Assembly (NCBI GenBank): GCA_900315155.1
Contig: OMYB01000013.1
Span: forward strand, 1-64,000
Length of the DNA stretch: 64,000 nucleotides
From: an uncultured Selenomonadales bacterium
Lineage (GTDB): Bacteria > Bacillota > Negativicutes > Selenomonadales > Selenomonadaceae
Direction of reading: 5' to 3'
Shown here: positions 47,952 through 57,134 of the stretch, one piece after another
How the letters are laid out: each line of letters begins with the position of its first letter
How positions within the stretch are numbered: the stretch's first letter is position 1
Notes under the pieces: generated by a model
What the model saw: only the letters and a program-made list of their open reading frames with translations
The model's database searches: none
What the model was told of the DNA's origin: nothing
Translations under genes and position numbers: made by a program

Positions 47952-49580
47952 ATGAAGGAAATATCCACATCTACCTACAGTTTCCGCCGCTTAAGAGAGC
48001 ACGATTGTCTTTACGTAGACAAAACCAAATACATCTACAAAATGCTGCAGGCCTCCGGTGGCCAATTCTTTTTCTCCCGCCCGCGCCGCTTCGGCAAAAG
48101 CCTGACCGTCTCCACGTTGGAAGCCATATTTAAAGGCGAACGCGAGCTCTTTCACGGGCTTTATCTGGACAGTACTGACTATGACTGGCCCGTGCATCCC
48201 GTCATCCATATCGACTTTACCCGTTGCCCGATGGATACGCTGGCACAGTTGTCCTATTCCCTTTGCCTGCAGCTTTTAGAGATTTACGAATCCTATAAGC
48301 TCGACCCCCCACGCAAAAAAGATGATGCCCCGGTTTTATTCCTGGCACTCATTCAGCAACTTTATAAAAAAACGGGGCAGGGCGTCGTCATCCTGATTGA
48401 CGAATACGACAAACCCATCCTAGAGCACATGAAGACGGCAGAGGACGCGGAAACGTTCCGCAGCTTCAGTGAGAGCTTTTATCAGGTCATCAAGGGCATG
48501 GATGCCTATGAGCATTTCGTTTTCCTTACCGGCGTCACGAAATTTGCCAAAGTCTCCATTTTCAGTAAGCTGAATAATCTGACCGATATCACTGCCGACC
48601 CGGAATATGCCACTATGCTCGGCTACACGCAGGAGGAATTCGAGCAGGCATTTGCCGAACACCTCGATCACCTGCTGGCCACAGGCGTACGCAGTCTCAA
48701 CAAGCAGCCGCTCAACCGGACACAGCTGCTGGCGGAAATCAAGAAATGGTACGATGGCTTTTGCTTCACCGACGGTGCGCCGACCGTCTACAACCCGGTC
48801 TCCGTCGGCAAATTTTTCCAGGGACACGGCCGCTTCCGCAATTACTGGTTTGCAACGGGCACGCCGACTTTCCTCATCGATATTCTCCGCAAGCAGCAGC
48901 TGACGCTGGCCGACCTTGACGGTGCCGTAGTCAGCGACATCGACTTTGAAACCTTTGACGTGGCCCGCCTGGCTGAGGGACAGGCCACCAATGAACAGAT
49001 TTTCCAGATTATGCTCCAGGCAGGCTATCTGACGCTCGACACGGAACAGGCCAGCGGTGCCATGTTCATGTACACGCTGCGCTTCCCGAACTACGAAATC
49101 GAAACCTCTTTCACCGATCAGCTCTCACGCGCCTACCACCCACGCCTCACCTTCAGCAACTATCTGTACCAGCTGATACAGGCCGTCCAAAAGGGTGACA
49201 CGCAGGCCTTCATCAGCTGGCTGAAAGAATACCTGGCCAATATCCCCTACGATATCCAAATCGCACAGGAAAAATACTACCAATCGCTCGTCTACGGCGT
49301 CTTGCTGCTATGCGGTGCCGATATGCAGACGGAGGTCCGCACGAACAAGGGCCGCATCGACGCTGTCCTGAAGTCCCCCAACCATCTCTACATCATCGAG
49401 TTCAAACTGAACCAGTCCGCCGAAACCGGCCTCGCCCAAATTGAGGAAAAGGACTACACCGAGCGCTACCGCCTGCAGGCCCGCGAGAAACACCAGCAGC
49501 TGCACCAGCTCACCATCAACTTTTCCTACGACAAAGACGTACGCAACATCACAGACTGGAAAGAGAGCATAGACGCATAA
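47952..49580 (+). CDS. DUF1703-type AAA-ATPase with C-terminal PD-(D/E)XK nuclease-like domain, 542 aa
   Basis: The predicted AAA-ATPase (PF09820-type) begins F-F-F-S-R-P-R-R-F-G-K-S (about 40-51, P-loop-like) with the Walker B I-L-I-D-E-Y-D-K-P (about 154-162). The C-terminal domain (about 440-520) holds G-R-I-D-A-V-L and Y-I-I-E-F-K-L-N, the D and E-x-K of a PD-(D/E)XK nuclease fold. Such genes are common, multi-copy and of unknown role in Firmicutes and Bacteroidetes. An AGGAGG site precedes the ATG; a TATAAT lies at about 47909. Confidence 0.85.
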   Translation: MKEISTSTYSFRRLREHDCLYVDKTKYIYKMLQASGGQFFFSRPRRFGKSLTVSTLEAIFKGERELFHGLYLDSTDYDWPVHPVIHIDFTRCPMDTLAQLSYSLCLQLLEIYESYKLDPPRKKDDAPVLFLALIQQLYKKTGQGVVILIDEYDKPILEHMKTAEDAETFRSFSESFYQVIKGMDAYEHFVFLTGVTKFAKVSIFSKLNNLTDITADPEYATMLGYTQEEFEQAFAEHLDHLLATGVRSLNKQPLNRTQLLAEIKKWYDGFCFTDGAPTVYNPVSVGKFFQGHGRFRNYWFATGTPTFLIDILRKQQLTLADLDGAVVSDIDFETFDVARLAEGQATNEQIFQIMLQAGYLTLDTEQASGAMFMYTLRFPNYEIETSFTDQLSRAYHPRLTFSNYLYQLIQAVQKGDTQAFISWLKEYLANIPYDIQIAQEKYYQSLVYGVLLLCGADMQTEVRTNKGRIDAVLKSPNHLYIIEFKLNQSAETGLAQIEEKDYTERYRLQAREKHQQLHQLTINFSYDKDVRNITDWKESIDA

Positions 49581-49599
49581 AACTATACAGCACAACGCA

Positions 49600-49626
49600 A
49601 AGGCCCCGCAACTGCGGGGCCTTTGA
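49600..49626. terminator. Terminator between two convergent genes
   Basis: AAGGCCCCGC-AACT-GCGGGGCCTT, followed by T-rich bases; ends 47952-49580 and may also close the NUDIX unit. Confidence 0.75.
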
Positions 49627-49633
49627 CATACTG

Positions 49634-50038
49634 TCATCCTTGTTCACTAGAACGCAATATAGTACCAATTTGTTGCACCAACCCTGCATCGGCTGGCAAC
49701 CAGGCCACGGAAGTTATTTCCTCGGCCCCTAGCCACCGCAGCGCATCGTGCACGGAAAGTGTCGGTTCACCAGCAGCGATGGTGGCCCAATAACAGCGCA
49801 TACTCAGATGAAACGTTGGGTAGTCATACTCCACAATATCCAGTAAATCGCCCGGCACGATTTTGACGTGCAATTCTTCCCGCAGCTCGCGCACGAGCGC
49901 CTGCTGCGGTGTCTCACCGACCTCGACTTTGCCGCCGGGGAATTCCCAGCCGCCTTTGAATTCGCCGTAGTTACGTCTCGTCGCGAGTATTTTATCGCCC
50001 TCGCGTATAACGGCCGCCACGACCTGCACCTGTTTCAT
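49634..50038 (-). CDS. NUDIX hydrolase (MutT type), 134 aa
   Basis: The Nudix box G-G-K-V-E-V-G-E-T-P-Q-Q-A-L-V-R-E-L-R-E-E-L begins near residue 36. The domain matches short MutT proteins with 8-oxo-dGTP or oxidised-nucleotide preference. It follows the helicase stop after 23 bp on the same strand, so it belongs to the three-gene cassette; alternatives (RNA cap hydrolysis, ADP-ribose) cannot be excluded. Confidence 0.88.
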   Translation of the reverse strand: MKQVQVVAAVIREGDKILATRRNYGEFKGGWEFPGGKVEVGETPQQALVRELREELHVKIVPGDLLDIVEYDYPTFHLSMRCYWATIAAGEPTLSVHDALRWLGAEEITSVAWLPADAGLVQQIGTILRSSEQG

Positions 50039-50061
50039 CGTACACTATGCTCCTTCAACAC

Positions 50062-53000
50062 TCAGCCCTCACTGCTTGTCAGATAATCGTATATATCCTC
50101 ACGCACGGGCACATCGAGATGCCATTGCAATTCTACCACATCATCGCCAGTCCCTGCCATCTGTTCCTGCCGCGCGTCCACATTCGTCATGCGACCCAGG
50201 TAGTAAAAGCTCTTGGCGCCATCGTTGTCGTCTTTGTTTTTACGCACGAAAAGGTCAATCGGCGTTTGCAGTTCCCGCGCGTGCATAAAACGCTGCACGT
50301 CATCCGAAGCCAACGTGCGCTTACCTTTGGACATAGCCACGAGTCGCTGGCGATTGACAAAGTGGTCCTGATAATTTATTGAATCCTGAATATCCGCCGC
50401 CTTGTCATAGTTGATAAACACGGGGAAGGTATTCGTCCGCTTGTCATATTTGTAGCCGCCCATATTGAGCGGCACGATGTTCTGTTCCCAATTCAGGATG
50501 CGGCACACATCCTCGTACTCATATTTTTGATAGAGACTAAAGCCGCTGTCCTCATAGGGATTGCTATAGCAGTCCTGATAACGCTTGAGCCCAAACGCCA
50601 GCGTCTCCTGCAGCAGCTGCTGGAATGCATCACTAGCCAACATTCCCTGATATGCGGGGGCGATGTCATAGTCACCATTGGCATTGGCCTGCAAGAATAC
50701 GCAATGCTTAAAACTCCCCTTACCGGAACCAGTCAGGAAATTACCCGTCATAATGTTGATGACGTTCTGTCGGGCAAAAGTATTGAGCTCCAGCTGATAG
50801 TCTACCCGCAAGCGGTTACTGAGTTGTGCCAACACGTTCTGTGGTGACTGTAACAAAATCTGCAGCAAGAGCAATTCATGCGGCCGCTTGCCTTCGCCAA
50901 ATTTCAGGGAAATAAAATGCAGTACCTCCTCCTGCGCTGACGTCAGCACTGTTTTGTACTCCTTCTCGTATTTTTTCAACAGCATATAATATGAGCCCAG
51001 CGATTTATTGCGGAAAATGCAGGTCACATCCATCTCACCATAGCGGTCAAAATCCAAAATGCTCGGGATACGGCCCAGCTTCTGCCGCAGTTGCTGGTAG
51101 CTTTCTTTGATACGTTTGACATCGCCTAGCCGCGCATGGTCGATGGAAGCGAAAATACGCTGCTTGGCAATTTTATCAAAATGAATCGTCGAGGCGCCAG
51201 GGATAATGCGCGAGCCCTCCATAAGGCAACGGCGAATATTGTCTTTATTGAAACTTCGGTCGCCAGTTAAAGCCATCGGTATCATGAAATTGTTATCGAG
51301 ATAGTTACCGATAAAATCGAGGATAACCACATACTCCTTGCCTTGTGCCTTGCGCAAACCACGCCCCAGCTGCTGCACAAAAACAATCGGACTCTGCGTC
51401 GGGCGCAGCATGATGACCTGATTGATTTCCGGTACATCCACGCCCTCGTTGAAGATATCCACGGAGAAAATATAGTCGAGCTGGTCGTCACACGTATCAC
51501 TGACCAAGCGCTCAATATAGTTTTCACGCTGCTCCTGCGTCGTCTCGCCACCGATGCTGACCGTATGCCAACCGCGCGCGTTGAATTTACGCGAAAGTTC
51601 CGCGGCCTCCCGCCGACTGCTGCAGAAAATCAAGCCCTTGACACGCTCACCGCTAAAGCCATAAAAATCTGCTTTTTGCAAAATAGCCGTCACGCGCTCG
51701 TCACTCGTCAAGCGCTTAAATAGTTCGCCGGCTGTATCCTCAGTCTCATCGCCTTCTGCCGTAGCTTGTACAGACTTATCCTTATCATAAACGGCAATAT
51801 CCGTAATGCCAAAGTAATGGAACGGGCAGAGCAAATCCTCCTCCAGCGCCTGCTGCAACCGAATTTCATAAGCGATATTGTGGTCAAACAGAGCGTATAT
51901 ATCGAAGCCATCCGTACGCTCCGGACTGGCCGTCATGCCAAGGTAAAACTGCGGCCTAAAATAATCCATGATACGCTGGTAACTCGCGGCACCGGCACGG
52001 TGTACTTCATCGATGATAATAAAATCGAAGGCCTCGCGGGCAAAACTATATAGCACATGTTCCTGTGCCATCGTCTGCATGGTGGCAAAGACATACTGCG
52101 CTCCGCTTTCCTTGCTATTACCTGAGAGCAAGCCCATACTGGCATCTGGCCCACAGACGCGACGGAAACTACGCAGTGCCTGCTTCGCTATTTGCTCACG
52201 GTGCACGAGAAACAACATCCGCCGTGGCTTGGCATCCCGCACCGCGAACGCGGCCGCATACGTTTTACCCGTGCCTGTAGCCGAAATGAGCAACGCCCGC
52301 GCGGCTTGCTGGGCCCGTAAATCACGCATGCTTTGGATGAATTCCGTTTGCATGGTATTCGGTTTTAAAGCTGGTGCAGTACGCCCGGTATGATAGGCAG
52401 CCCCTGCTGCCTCAGCCACATACTCACCATCGACTTCGTCCGGTCCTTCATTTTGCTTAGGCAATAACGTAGGCCGAGGCGCCTCTCGTGCCGCCCGCCT
52501 GGCCTTTTCCTGCCTATAAAGCGCTTGATAATCCGTGAAAAAGGCCGCAAATTCCTGCGTATGTTCATCCTGCCAGAGTTGCTGGAAGCGCTTGATGACA
52601 TCATAGGTATACTCCCCCTGCGTCAAGGAGACAACCTTGATATTCCATTCCTCATTTTTCGTCAAGGCATTGGCCGTCAAGTTAGCACTGCCGATGAGCA
52701 TACGGTAGACATCGCCCCGCCGGAAAATATAGCCCTTGGTATGAAAGCCGACTTCACTTTGCGTCCAATACATGCGTACGTCAATATTTTCAAATGCCTG
52801 CAAGCGTTGCAACGCCTCTGGGTCACTAAACCACAAATAGTTGGTGGTCAAGACTTTTCCAGGTACACCCTTGGCCGCTAATTCCTCCAAGATAGGCAAC
52901 AAAGCAATCAGGCCGCTCATAGTCACGAAAGCAACGCTGAACACAAACTCTTCGCAATGCGCCAGCTCACGCTCTAGCGCATCCAGCACCTTCATGCCCT

Positions 53001-53115
53001 TACGGTAGTCGTTATAGACAAACTGCTGGCGAAACTCCTCGTCCGAACGATAATTACGGTCCACCAAAGCCGTCCGCCCGCCCTTTAACAACGCCCGCAA
53101 GACATCCTGCTGCAT
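50062..53115 (-). CDS. PLD-like / SF2 helicase / DUF3427 protein, 1017 aa
   Basis: N-terminus (about 25-190): phospholipase-D-like nuclease half with F-H-T-K-G-Y-I-F and I-G-S-A-N-L-T (HxK and GSxN motifs). Middle (about 260-620): SF2 helicase with S-A-T-G-T-G-K-T (Walker A), I-I-D-E-V-H-R (DEVH) and L-G-R-G-L-R-K (motif VI). The C-terminus (about 650-1000) is DUF3427-type. A HNH gene lies upstream by 51 bp and a NUDIX gene downstream. Domain combination suggests DNA-damaging defence or repair. Base composition appears lower in GC than the neighbours. Confidence 0.87.
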   Translation of the reverse strand: MQQDVLRALLKGGRTALVDRNYRSDEEFRQQFVYNDYRKGMKVLDALERELAHCEEFVFSVAFVTMSGLIALLPILEELAAKGVPGKVLTTNYLWFSDPEALQRLQAFENIDVRMYWTQSEVGFHTKGYIFRRGDVYRMLIGSANLTANALTKNEEWNIKVVSLTQGEYTYDVIKRFQQLWQDEHTQEFAAFFTDYQALYRQEKARRAAREAPRPTLLPKQNEGPDEVDGEYVAEAAGAAYHTGRTAPALKPNTMQTEFIQSMRDLRAQQAARALLISATGTGKTYAAAFAVRDAKPRRMLFLVHREQIAKQALRSFRRVCGPDASMGLLSGNSKESGAQYVFATMQTMAQEHVLYSFAREAFDFIIIDEVHRAGAASYQRIMDYFRPQFYLGMTASPERTDGFDIYALFDHNIAYEIRLQQALEEDLLCPFHYFGITDIAVYDKDKSVQATAEGDETEDTAGELFKRLTSDERVTAILQKADFYGFSGERVKGLIFCSSRREAAELSRKFNARGWHTVSIGGETTQEQRENYIERLVSDTCDDQLDYIFSVDIFNEGVDVPEINQVIMLRPTQSPIVFVQQLGRGLRKAQGKEYVVILDFIGNYLDNNFMIPMALTGDRSFNKDNIRRCLMEGSRIIPGASTIHFDKIAKQRIFASIDHARLGDVKRIKESYQQLRQKLGRIPSILDFDRYGEMDVTCIFRNKSLGSYYMLLKKYEKEYKTVLTSAQEEVLHFISLKFGEGKRPHELLLLQILLQSPQNVLAQLSNRLRVDYQLELNTFARQNVINIMTGNFLTGSGKGSFKHCVFLQANANGDYDIAPAYQGMLASDAFQQLLQETLAFGLKRYQDCYSNPYEDSGFSLYQKYEYEDVCRILNWEQNIVPLNMGGYKYDKRTNTFPVFINYDKAADIQDSINYQDHFVNRQRLVAMSKGKRTLASDDVQRFMHARELQTPIDLFVRKNKDDNDGAKSFYYLGRMTNVDARQEQMAGTGDDVVELQWHLDVPVREDIYDYLTSSEG

Positions 53116-53166
53116 ATCCAGTCAACTCCTTATATGTTAACAGCGGTTAGCAAAACTATAGAGCCA

Positions 53167-53919
53167 CTAACTCTCACGCTCTCCCAGCGCCACCCGCTCA
53201 AATTCATCCTTGCCCAAGGCCAAGCCACTCTGCGCGAAACGCTCGCGCCGCGTCTCGTAGATATGGTCTACGATATCCCGTCGTTCAGCCATGAGCCCAT
53301 GATGTAGCTGGCGATGGCAAACGGGGCACAGGCAGATGACATTGGCATAGACGTCGAGACTGTGCCCGAACTCTGCCTGCTGTCCCAAAGGGATAATATG
53401 GTGCGCCTCCATGTATGGCTCATGCGTGGCCTCTGCGATAAAGGTCCGGTGCTCCGGATGAAGTTCACATTGGTAGCCCGCCGCCGCGATAGTCTGTGCG
53501 CGCAAAATACCCGAACGCCGCCACACCTGATACTCGATGTGTGCAGGCTCTGCCACGGCCATCGGCGCGTCCAGCGCCATGAGGCTCTCCGGCTGCCCGA
53601 GCATCCCTTCACCCTGCACGAACTCGTTGTAGCGCCGATAACCTGCACTGTACATCTGGTGCCCACGCCGGTTCAGTTGCATAAAATCCTCATCCTGAGA
53701 CAGTATTCCCCATCGCGCATGCAGTTGCTCAATGCTCCCTACCTCGTAAATATCACGCTGAACGAGATGGCGCTCACGCATGTAGCGTGAAATCGTGTTG
53801 AGCGCGTCCTGATAATGCCGTACCGACGACGCTGACAGCCCACGCACTTTTGTCAAATACTGTGCAAAATAGGCCTGTAGCTCCGCGCCGTAGGCAAAAG
53901 GCACCTTCCGCTCTTCCAT
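53167..53919 (-). CDS. HNH endonuclease with integrase-N-like domain, 250 aa
   Basis: The N-terminal 90 residues resemble the SAM-like DNA-binding domain of tyrosine recombinases (L-S-A-S-S-V-R-H-Y-Q-D-A-L-N-T-I). The C-terminal part carries a HNH core (E-A-H-H-I-I-P-L, V-Y-A-N-V-I-C-L-C-P-V-C-H-R-Q-L-H-H) and an earlier C-E-L-H. ATG 53919 has GGGAGGTGG upstream. First gene of the HNH/helicase/NUDIX cassette. Confidence 0.85.
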   Translation of the reverse strand: MEERKVPFAYGAELQAYFAQYLTKVRGLSASSVRHYQDALNTISRYMRERHLVQRDIYEVGSIEQLHARWGILSQDEDFMQLNRRGHQMYSAGYRRYNEFVQGEGMLGQPESLMALDAPMAVAEPAHIEYQVWRRSGILRAQTIAAAGYQCELHPEHRTFIAEATHEPYMEAHHIIPLGQQAEFGHSLDVYANVICLCPVCHRQLHHGLMAERRDIVDHIYETRRERFAQSGLALGKDEFERVALGERES

Positions 53920-54121
53920 GGCTCCACCTCCCTTACAGACAGACAAAAATGTTAGCAACTAGAATTTATCTTCGACATGCGTCCCGGAAAATCCTCCTAT
54001 TTGCACATACGAGCCGCCATTATTTGTAATGTGCTTCTGATGGTCAATGTGCTACTTACAGACTATAATGAGTTAGCAAGTAAATTAATTAGAACACATT
54101 GTAGTACAGGAGGATGATTGT

Positions 54122-54628
54122 ATGCACAGTGCAATTTTTACAGTAATATCCTTGCTTGACGAAGCCCCCACTACTCCAACTGACCTTAAGCGCCTACACA
54201 GAGAATTTACCTCCCCCGATGTAGACGAGCTACTTGAAAGCATGGGCGATAGGGCTGACTACGTGCAGTGTTCTGAAGACAGCGGGAATTGGCATTTGAC
54301 TGACCTGGAACATTGTTTAGAGCACCATCCATTCATCGACGTGCAACCGGGCCATGTCTTCCACTTTTCTAAGGATAGGAGCTACATCCGTACCGATCTA
54401 CTCAAACGTTTAGCCAAAGCTGAACAATTCTTGGCCGCGCCCCCTCACGATTATGGGCTGTTATTCGATATTAACAGAATTATTAATGAAGATGACTCTT
54501 TCTATATCAATGTTGTCGATACGATGAATAATCCGATGCACTTTATGGCTCTCGGAGAATTCCTGCTGGCAGATATGAATGTTGACATGACTTATATGAT
54601 TGCAGCTGTCAATGATTATCATTGCTGA
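54122..54628 (+). CDS. Uncharacterised protein, 168 aa
   Basis: An AGGAGGATG site lies 7 bp before the ATG, and a TATAAT lies about 55 bp upstream. The protein is acidic and His-rich, with no signal peptide or membrane segment; S-E-D-S-G-N-W-H-L-T-D-L-E-H and P-F-I-D-V-Q-P-G-H-V-F-H-F are distinctive. I know no family. It is in the opposite strand to both neighbours and lower in GC, as expected of accessory DNA. Confidence 0.65.
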   Translation: MHSAIFTVISLLDEAPTTPTDLKRLHREFTSPDVDELLESMGDRADYVQCSEDSGNWHLTDLEHCLEHHPFIDVQPGHVFHFSKDRSYIRTDLLKRLAKAEQFLAAPPHDYGLLFDINRIINEDDSFYINVVDTMNNPMHFMALGEFLLADMNVDMTYMIAAVNDYHC

Positions 54629-54663
54629 GCCAACATAATGCACAGTGTCTATTGCGTAGTATT

Positions 54664-55869
54664 TTATTTATCCACCAGCCACCGCAGCACGTTCCGTTTC
54701 TGGATGCCGTTGTAGTTGGCCTCGGGCTCGATTTCGTCCAGCGTCAGCAGGTATTTCGGGTACTGGTCACCGGTCTGCTGCAGGGGGCACAGTTCGCGGG
54801 CCAGTACGTCGGGGTCGAGGGTACTCAGTGCCACCTGATAGTAGGCCAGCCCCTGGGGCGTTTCAGCGACGAAGTCAATTTCGCCCTTAGGCAGCTGGCC
54901 TACGTAGACGCGGTAGCCACGCTGCAGCAGTTCCAGATACACAACGTTTTCCAGTATATGCCCCGTGTCCCGCCCGGTCGCATTGACGAGCAGCTGGCGC
55001 AGGGCCGTGTCGACGAGGTAATATTTCGCGTTGATTTTGAGCAGGCTCTTGCCCCGCACGTCGTAGCGGTCGCACTGATAAATCAGCAGACTGTCCCGCA
55101 GCCCCTGCAGGTAGCGCTCGACCGTCTTGTTATCCATTTTTCGCCCGATGCTCGTCAGGGTGTTGGCAATCTTGCTGGGGGAAATCAGACTGCCGATGTT
55201 AGCGGCCAGATATTTCATAATATTGTCGATGACCGTGGGCGCCCCACTCCCCAGCCGCGTCAGCGTATCCTTGACGAGTATCGTGTTGTAGATGCCCTGC
55301 AGGTATTCGCGTACGCCCGCCTCGTCGGCCTCCACCTGCGTGAGATAAGGGAACGAGCTCTGCTGCAGATAACGCTGATAGAGCACCGCAGGCATTGTCT
55401 GCGCTGGCATTGACAAGCCACTGCAAAACTCCTTGAACGACAAGGGCAGCATACGCAGCTCCACATAGCGTCCGGAGAGCAGCGTTGCCAGTTCGCCCGA
55501 CATAAAGAAGCCGTTGGACCCGGTGATATAGAGGTCAACATTCCCCTTGATAAAGAGGCTGTCTACAGCCTTTTCAAACTGCGGCACGTGCTGTATTTCA
55601 TCGAGAAAAACGTACGTGCGTTCACCCTCGGTCAGATGCTTGCAGACGTAGTCATACAGGGCATGATACTCCTGCAGAGTCTCAAAGGCCAAATCTTCAA
55701 AATTGATGGTCAGCATGCGCTCCGCGGGCACGCCCTCGGCTGCCAGTTGCTCACGGAACAGCTGAAACAGGGTAGACTTGCCGCAGCGCCGCACCCCGGA
55801 GACGACCTTGATAATCTGGTGATCACGGTGACGGTTGAGAAAAGCCATATAATGTGGTCTATTAATCAT
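54664..55869 (-). CDS. AAA-ATPase with DUF4143 C-terminal domain, 401 aa
   Basis: Walker A is G-V-R-R-C-G-K-S-T (about 26-34) and Walker B Y-V-F-L-D-E-I-Q (about 91-98), with sensor G-S-N-G. The C-terminal DUF4143 (about 215-390) includes K-Y-Y-L-V-D-T-A-L-R and G-E-I-D-F-V-A (nuclease-like D and E). Such genes occur in many copies in anaerobes; function unknown. Its promoter sits inside an inverted-repeat operator. Confidence 0.87.
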   Translation of the reverse strand: MINRPHYMAFLNRHRDHQIIKVVSGVRRCGKSTLFQLFREQLAAEGVPAERMLTINFEDLAFETLQEYHALYDYVCKHLTEGERTYVFLDEIQHVPQFEKAVDSLFIKGNVDLYITGSNGFFMSGELATLLSGRYVELRMLPLSFKEFCSGLSMPAQTMPAVLYQRYLQQSSFPYLTQVEADEAGVREYLQGIYNTILVKDTLTRLGSGAPTVIDNIMKYLAANIGSLISPSKIANTLTSIGRKMDNKTVERYLQGLRDSLLIYQCDRYDVRGKSLLKINAKYYLVDTALRQLLVNATGRDTGHILENVVYLELLQRGYRVYVGQLPKGEIDFVAETPQGLAYYQVALSTLDPDVLARELCPLQQTGDQYPKYLLTLDEIEPEANYNGIQKRNVLRWLVDK

Positions 55870-55927
55870 AGCACGCCTCGTTTCCCAGGATATAAATCCA
55901 TATCTGCTGTCAATTCACTGTATTTTA

Positions 55928-55979
55928 GGAATTAAATCCCAAAGTACAGTTATTATAACATATAACAGGATTTAATTCC
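55928..55979. promoter_or_regulatory. Inverted-repeat operator of the DUF4143 gene
   Basis: Two perfect 12-bp arms GGAATTAAATCC (55928-55939) and its complement (55968-55979), with a TATAAT (minus strand) in the 28-bp spacer. A dimeric repressor site overlapping the -10 region is plausible. Confidence 0.6.
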
Positions 55980-55992
55980 ATACTCTCGTAAA

Positions 55993-56032
55993 GCAAAACC
56001 CGCCCCAGCGCGATGCCGGAGCGGGTTTTGTG
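55993..56032 (-). terminator. Terminator of the lacC transcript
   Basis: AAAACCCGC pairs with GCGGGTTTT around an inner hairpin, with TTTTG after it on the minus strand. Confidence 0.75.
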
Positions 56033-56047
56033 GCGCCTAGGGGAGCG

Positions 56048-56130
56048 CCTGTAGGGGAATGTTAGGGGAATAAAATCAGGGAATATATGGGAAATTAGGG
56101 GAATAACGGGTTATAGGGGGATAGGGATAA
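56048..56130. repeat. GGGAAT-rich purine repeat, copy 2
   Basis: Plus strand tract with AGGGGAAT, GGGGAATA, CAGGGAAT, TGGGAAAT, GGGGAATA and AGGGGGATAGGGAT units, after the lacC stop. The same kind of tract follows lacG. Confidence 0.6.
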
Positions 56131-56169
56131 TGAGAGAAAAGGAATCGGGATTTTGCCACCGTTATGCTG

Positions 56170-57096
56170 TTACAGTTGCGTAACGGTGATTTGTGGCAGG
56201 AGGGACTCGACTGTCTCCTTACGGACGAAGCCGCTCTCAGCCTCCATGGCGTTCGCCGTGCCGCAGGCAGCGGCGAGGCGCAGGAGCTCCGGCACGGGCA
56301 GGTGCCGGGCAAAGCCGGCCGCCGCGCCGGCGACGAAGGAGTCACCCGAGCCCACGGGGTTCACACAGTCGATGTGCGGCACCGTGATGCGGAACAGGCC
56401 CTCTTTGCAACCGGCGATAGAGCCAGCCGCGCCGAGCGAGACGACGGCGAGGGGAATGCCATCGTCCAGGAAGGCCTGTACCTCGCGCACGACCGCGGCC
56501 TCATCTTCGACGGGGCGGCCGCGCAGGGCCTCGATCTCATCTTTATTGGGTTTGATGAAATCGGGCTTTGCTTTTATACCCTCCTCGAGACGCTTGCCGC
56601 TCGTATCGAGCAGGAACGGCTTTGCTGCCGCATGCGTCTCGCGGATGAGTTCTGCATAAAAGGTATCGGGGACGCCGCGTGGCATGCTGCCGGACGCCAC
56701 GACGACGTCGGCTTTTGCCAGCAGGGCACGGAACTTCCCGCGGAAGGCCGCCAGCTCGTCGGGAGAGATGGTGGGGCCAGGCTCGAGAATCTCCGTCTGG
56801 GCGCCATCCTCCGTGATGATGGCGAGGCACGAGCGCGTCTCACCCGCCACGGGGACGAAATCGCCCCGGATACCGTAGTCACGGACACGTTCTGCGATAA
56901 ACTCGCCCGGCTTGCCGCCGAGCCAGCCCGTCACGAGCGTGTCTTCGCCGAGAATCGTATCGACATTGGCCACATGCAGGCCTTTGCCGCCCGGCGTGTT
57001 ATCGACCGCGTCCGCGCGCTGGACTTCACCTTTGACGAGGTCTTTGAGCGTGTAGCGCTTGTCGATGGAGGCGTTCAGGTTCAGTACGAGAATCAT
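56170..57096 (-). CDS. lacC: Tagatose-6-phosphate kinase (LacC/1-PFK family), 308 aa
   Basis: Phosphorylates tagatose-6-phosphate to tagatose-1,6-bisphosphate. PfkB-family features: L-N-A-S-I-D-K-R-Y (about 7-15), G-G-K-G-L-H-V-A (about 36-43), S-G-S-M-P-R-G-V (about 133-140), K-P-N-K-D-E (about 179-184) and the catalytic V-G-S-G-D-S-F (about 253-259). A 1-phosphofructokinase is the alternative; the neighbours lacD-like aldolase and GH1 make LacC the better name. Confidence 0.88.
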   Translation of the reverse strand: MILVLNLNASIDKRYTLKDLVKGEVQRADAVDNTPGGKGLHVANVDTILGEDTLVTGWLGGKPGEFIAERVRDYGIRGDFVPVAGETRSCLAIITEDGAQTEILEPGPTISPDELAAFRGKFRALLAKADVVVASGSMPRGVPDTFYAELIRETHAAAKPFLLDTSGKRLEEGIKAKPDFIKPNKDEIEALRGRPVEDEAAVVREVQAFLDDGIPLAVVSLGAAGSIAGCKEGLFRITVPHIDCVNPVGSGDSFVAGAAAGFARHLPVPELLRLAAACGTANAMEAESGFVRKETVESLLPQITVTQL

Positions 57097-57134
57097 GGGG
57101 ATGCCTCTTTTCTATGAAAACTCAGGAACCGGCA

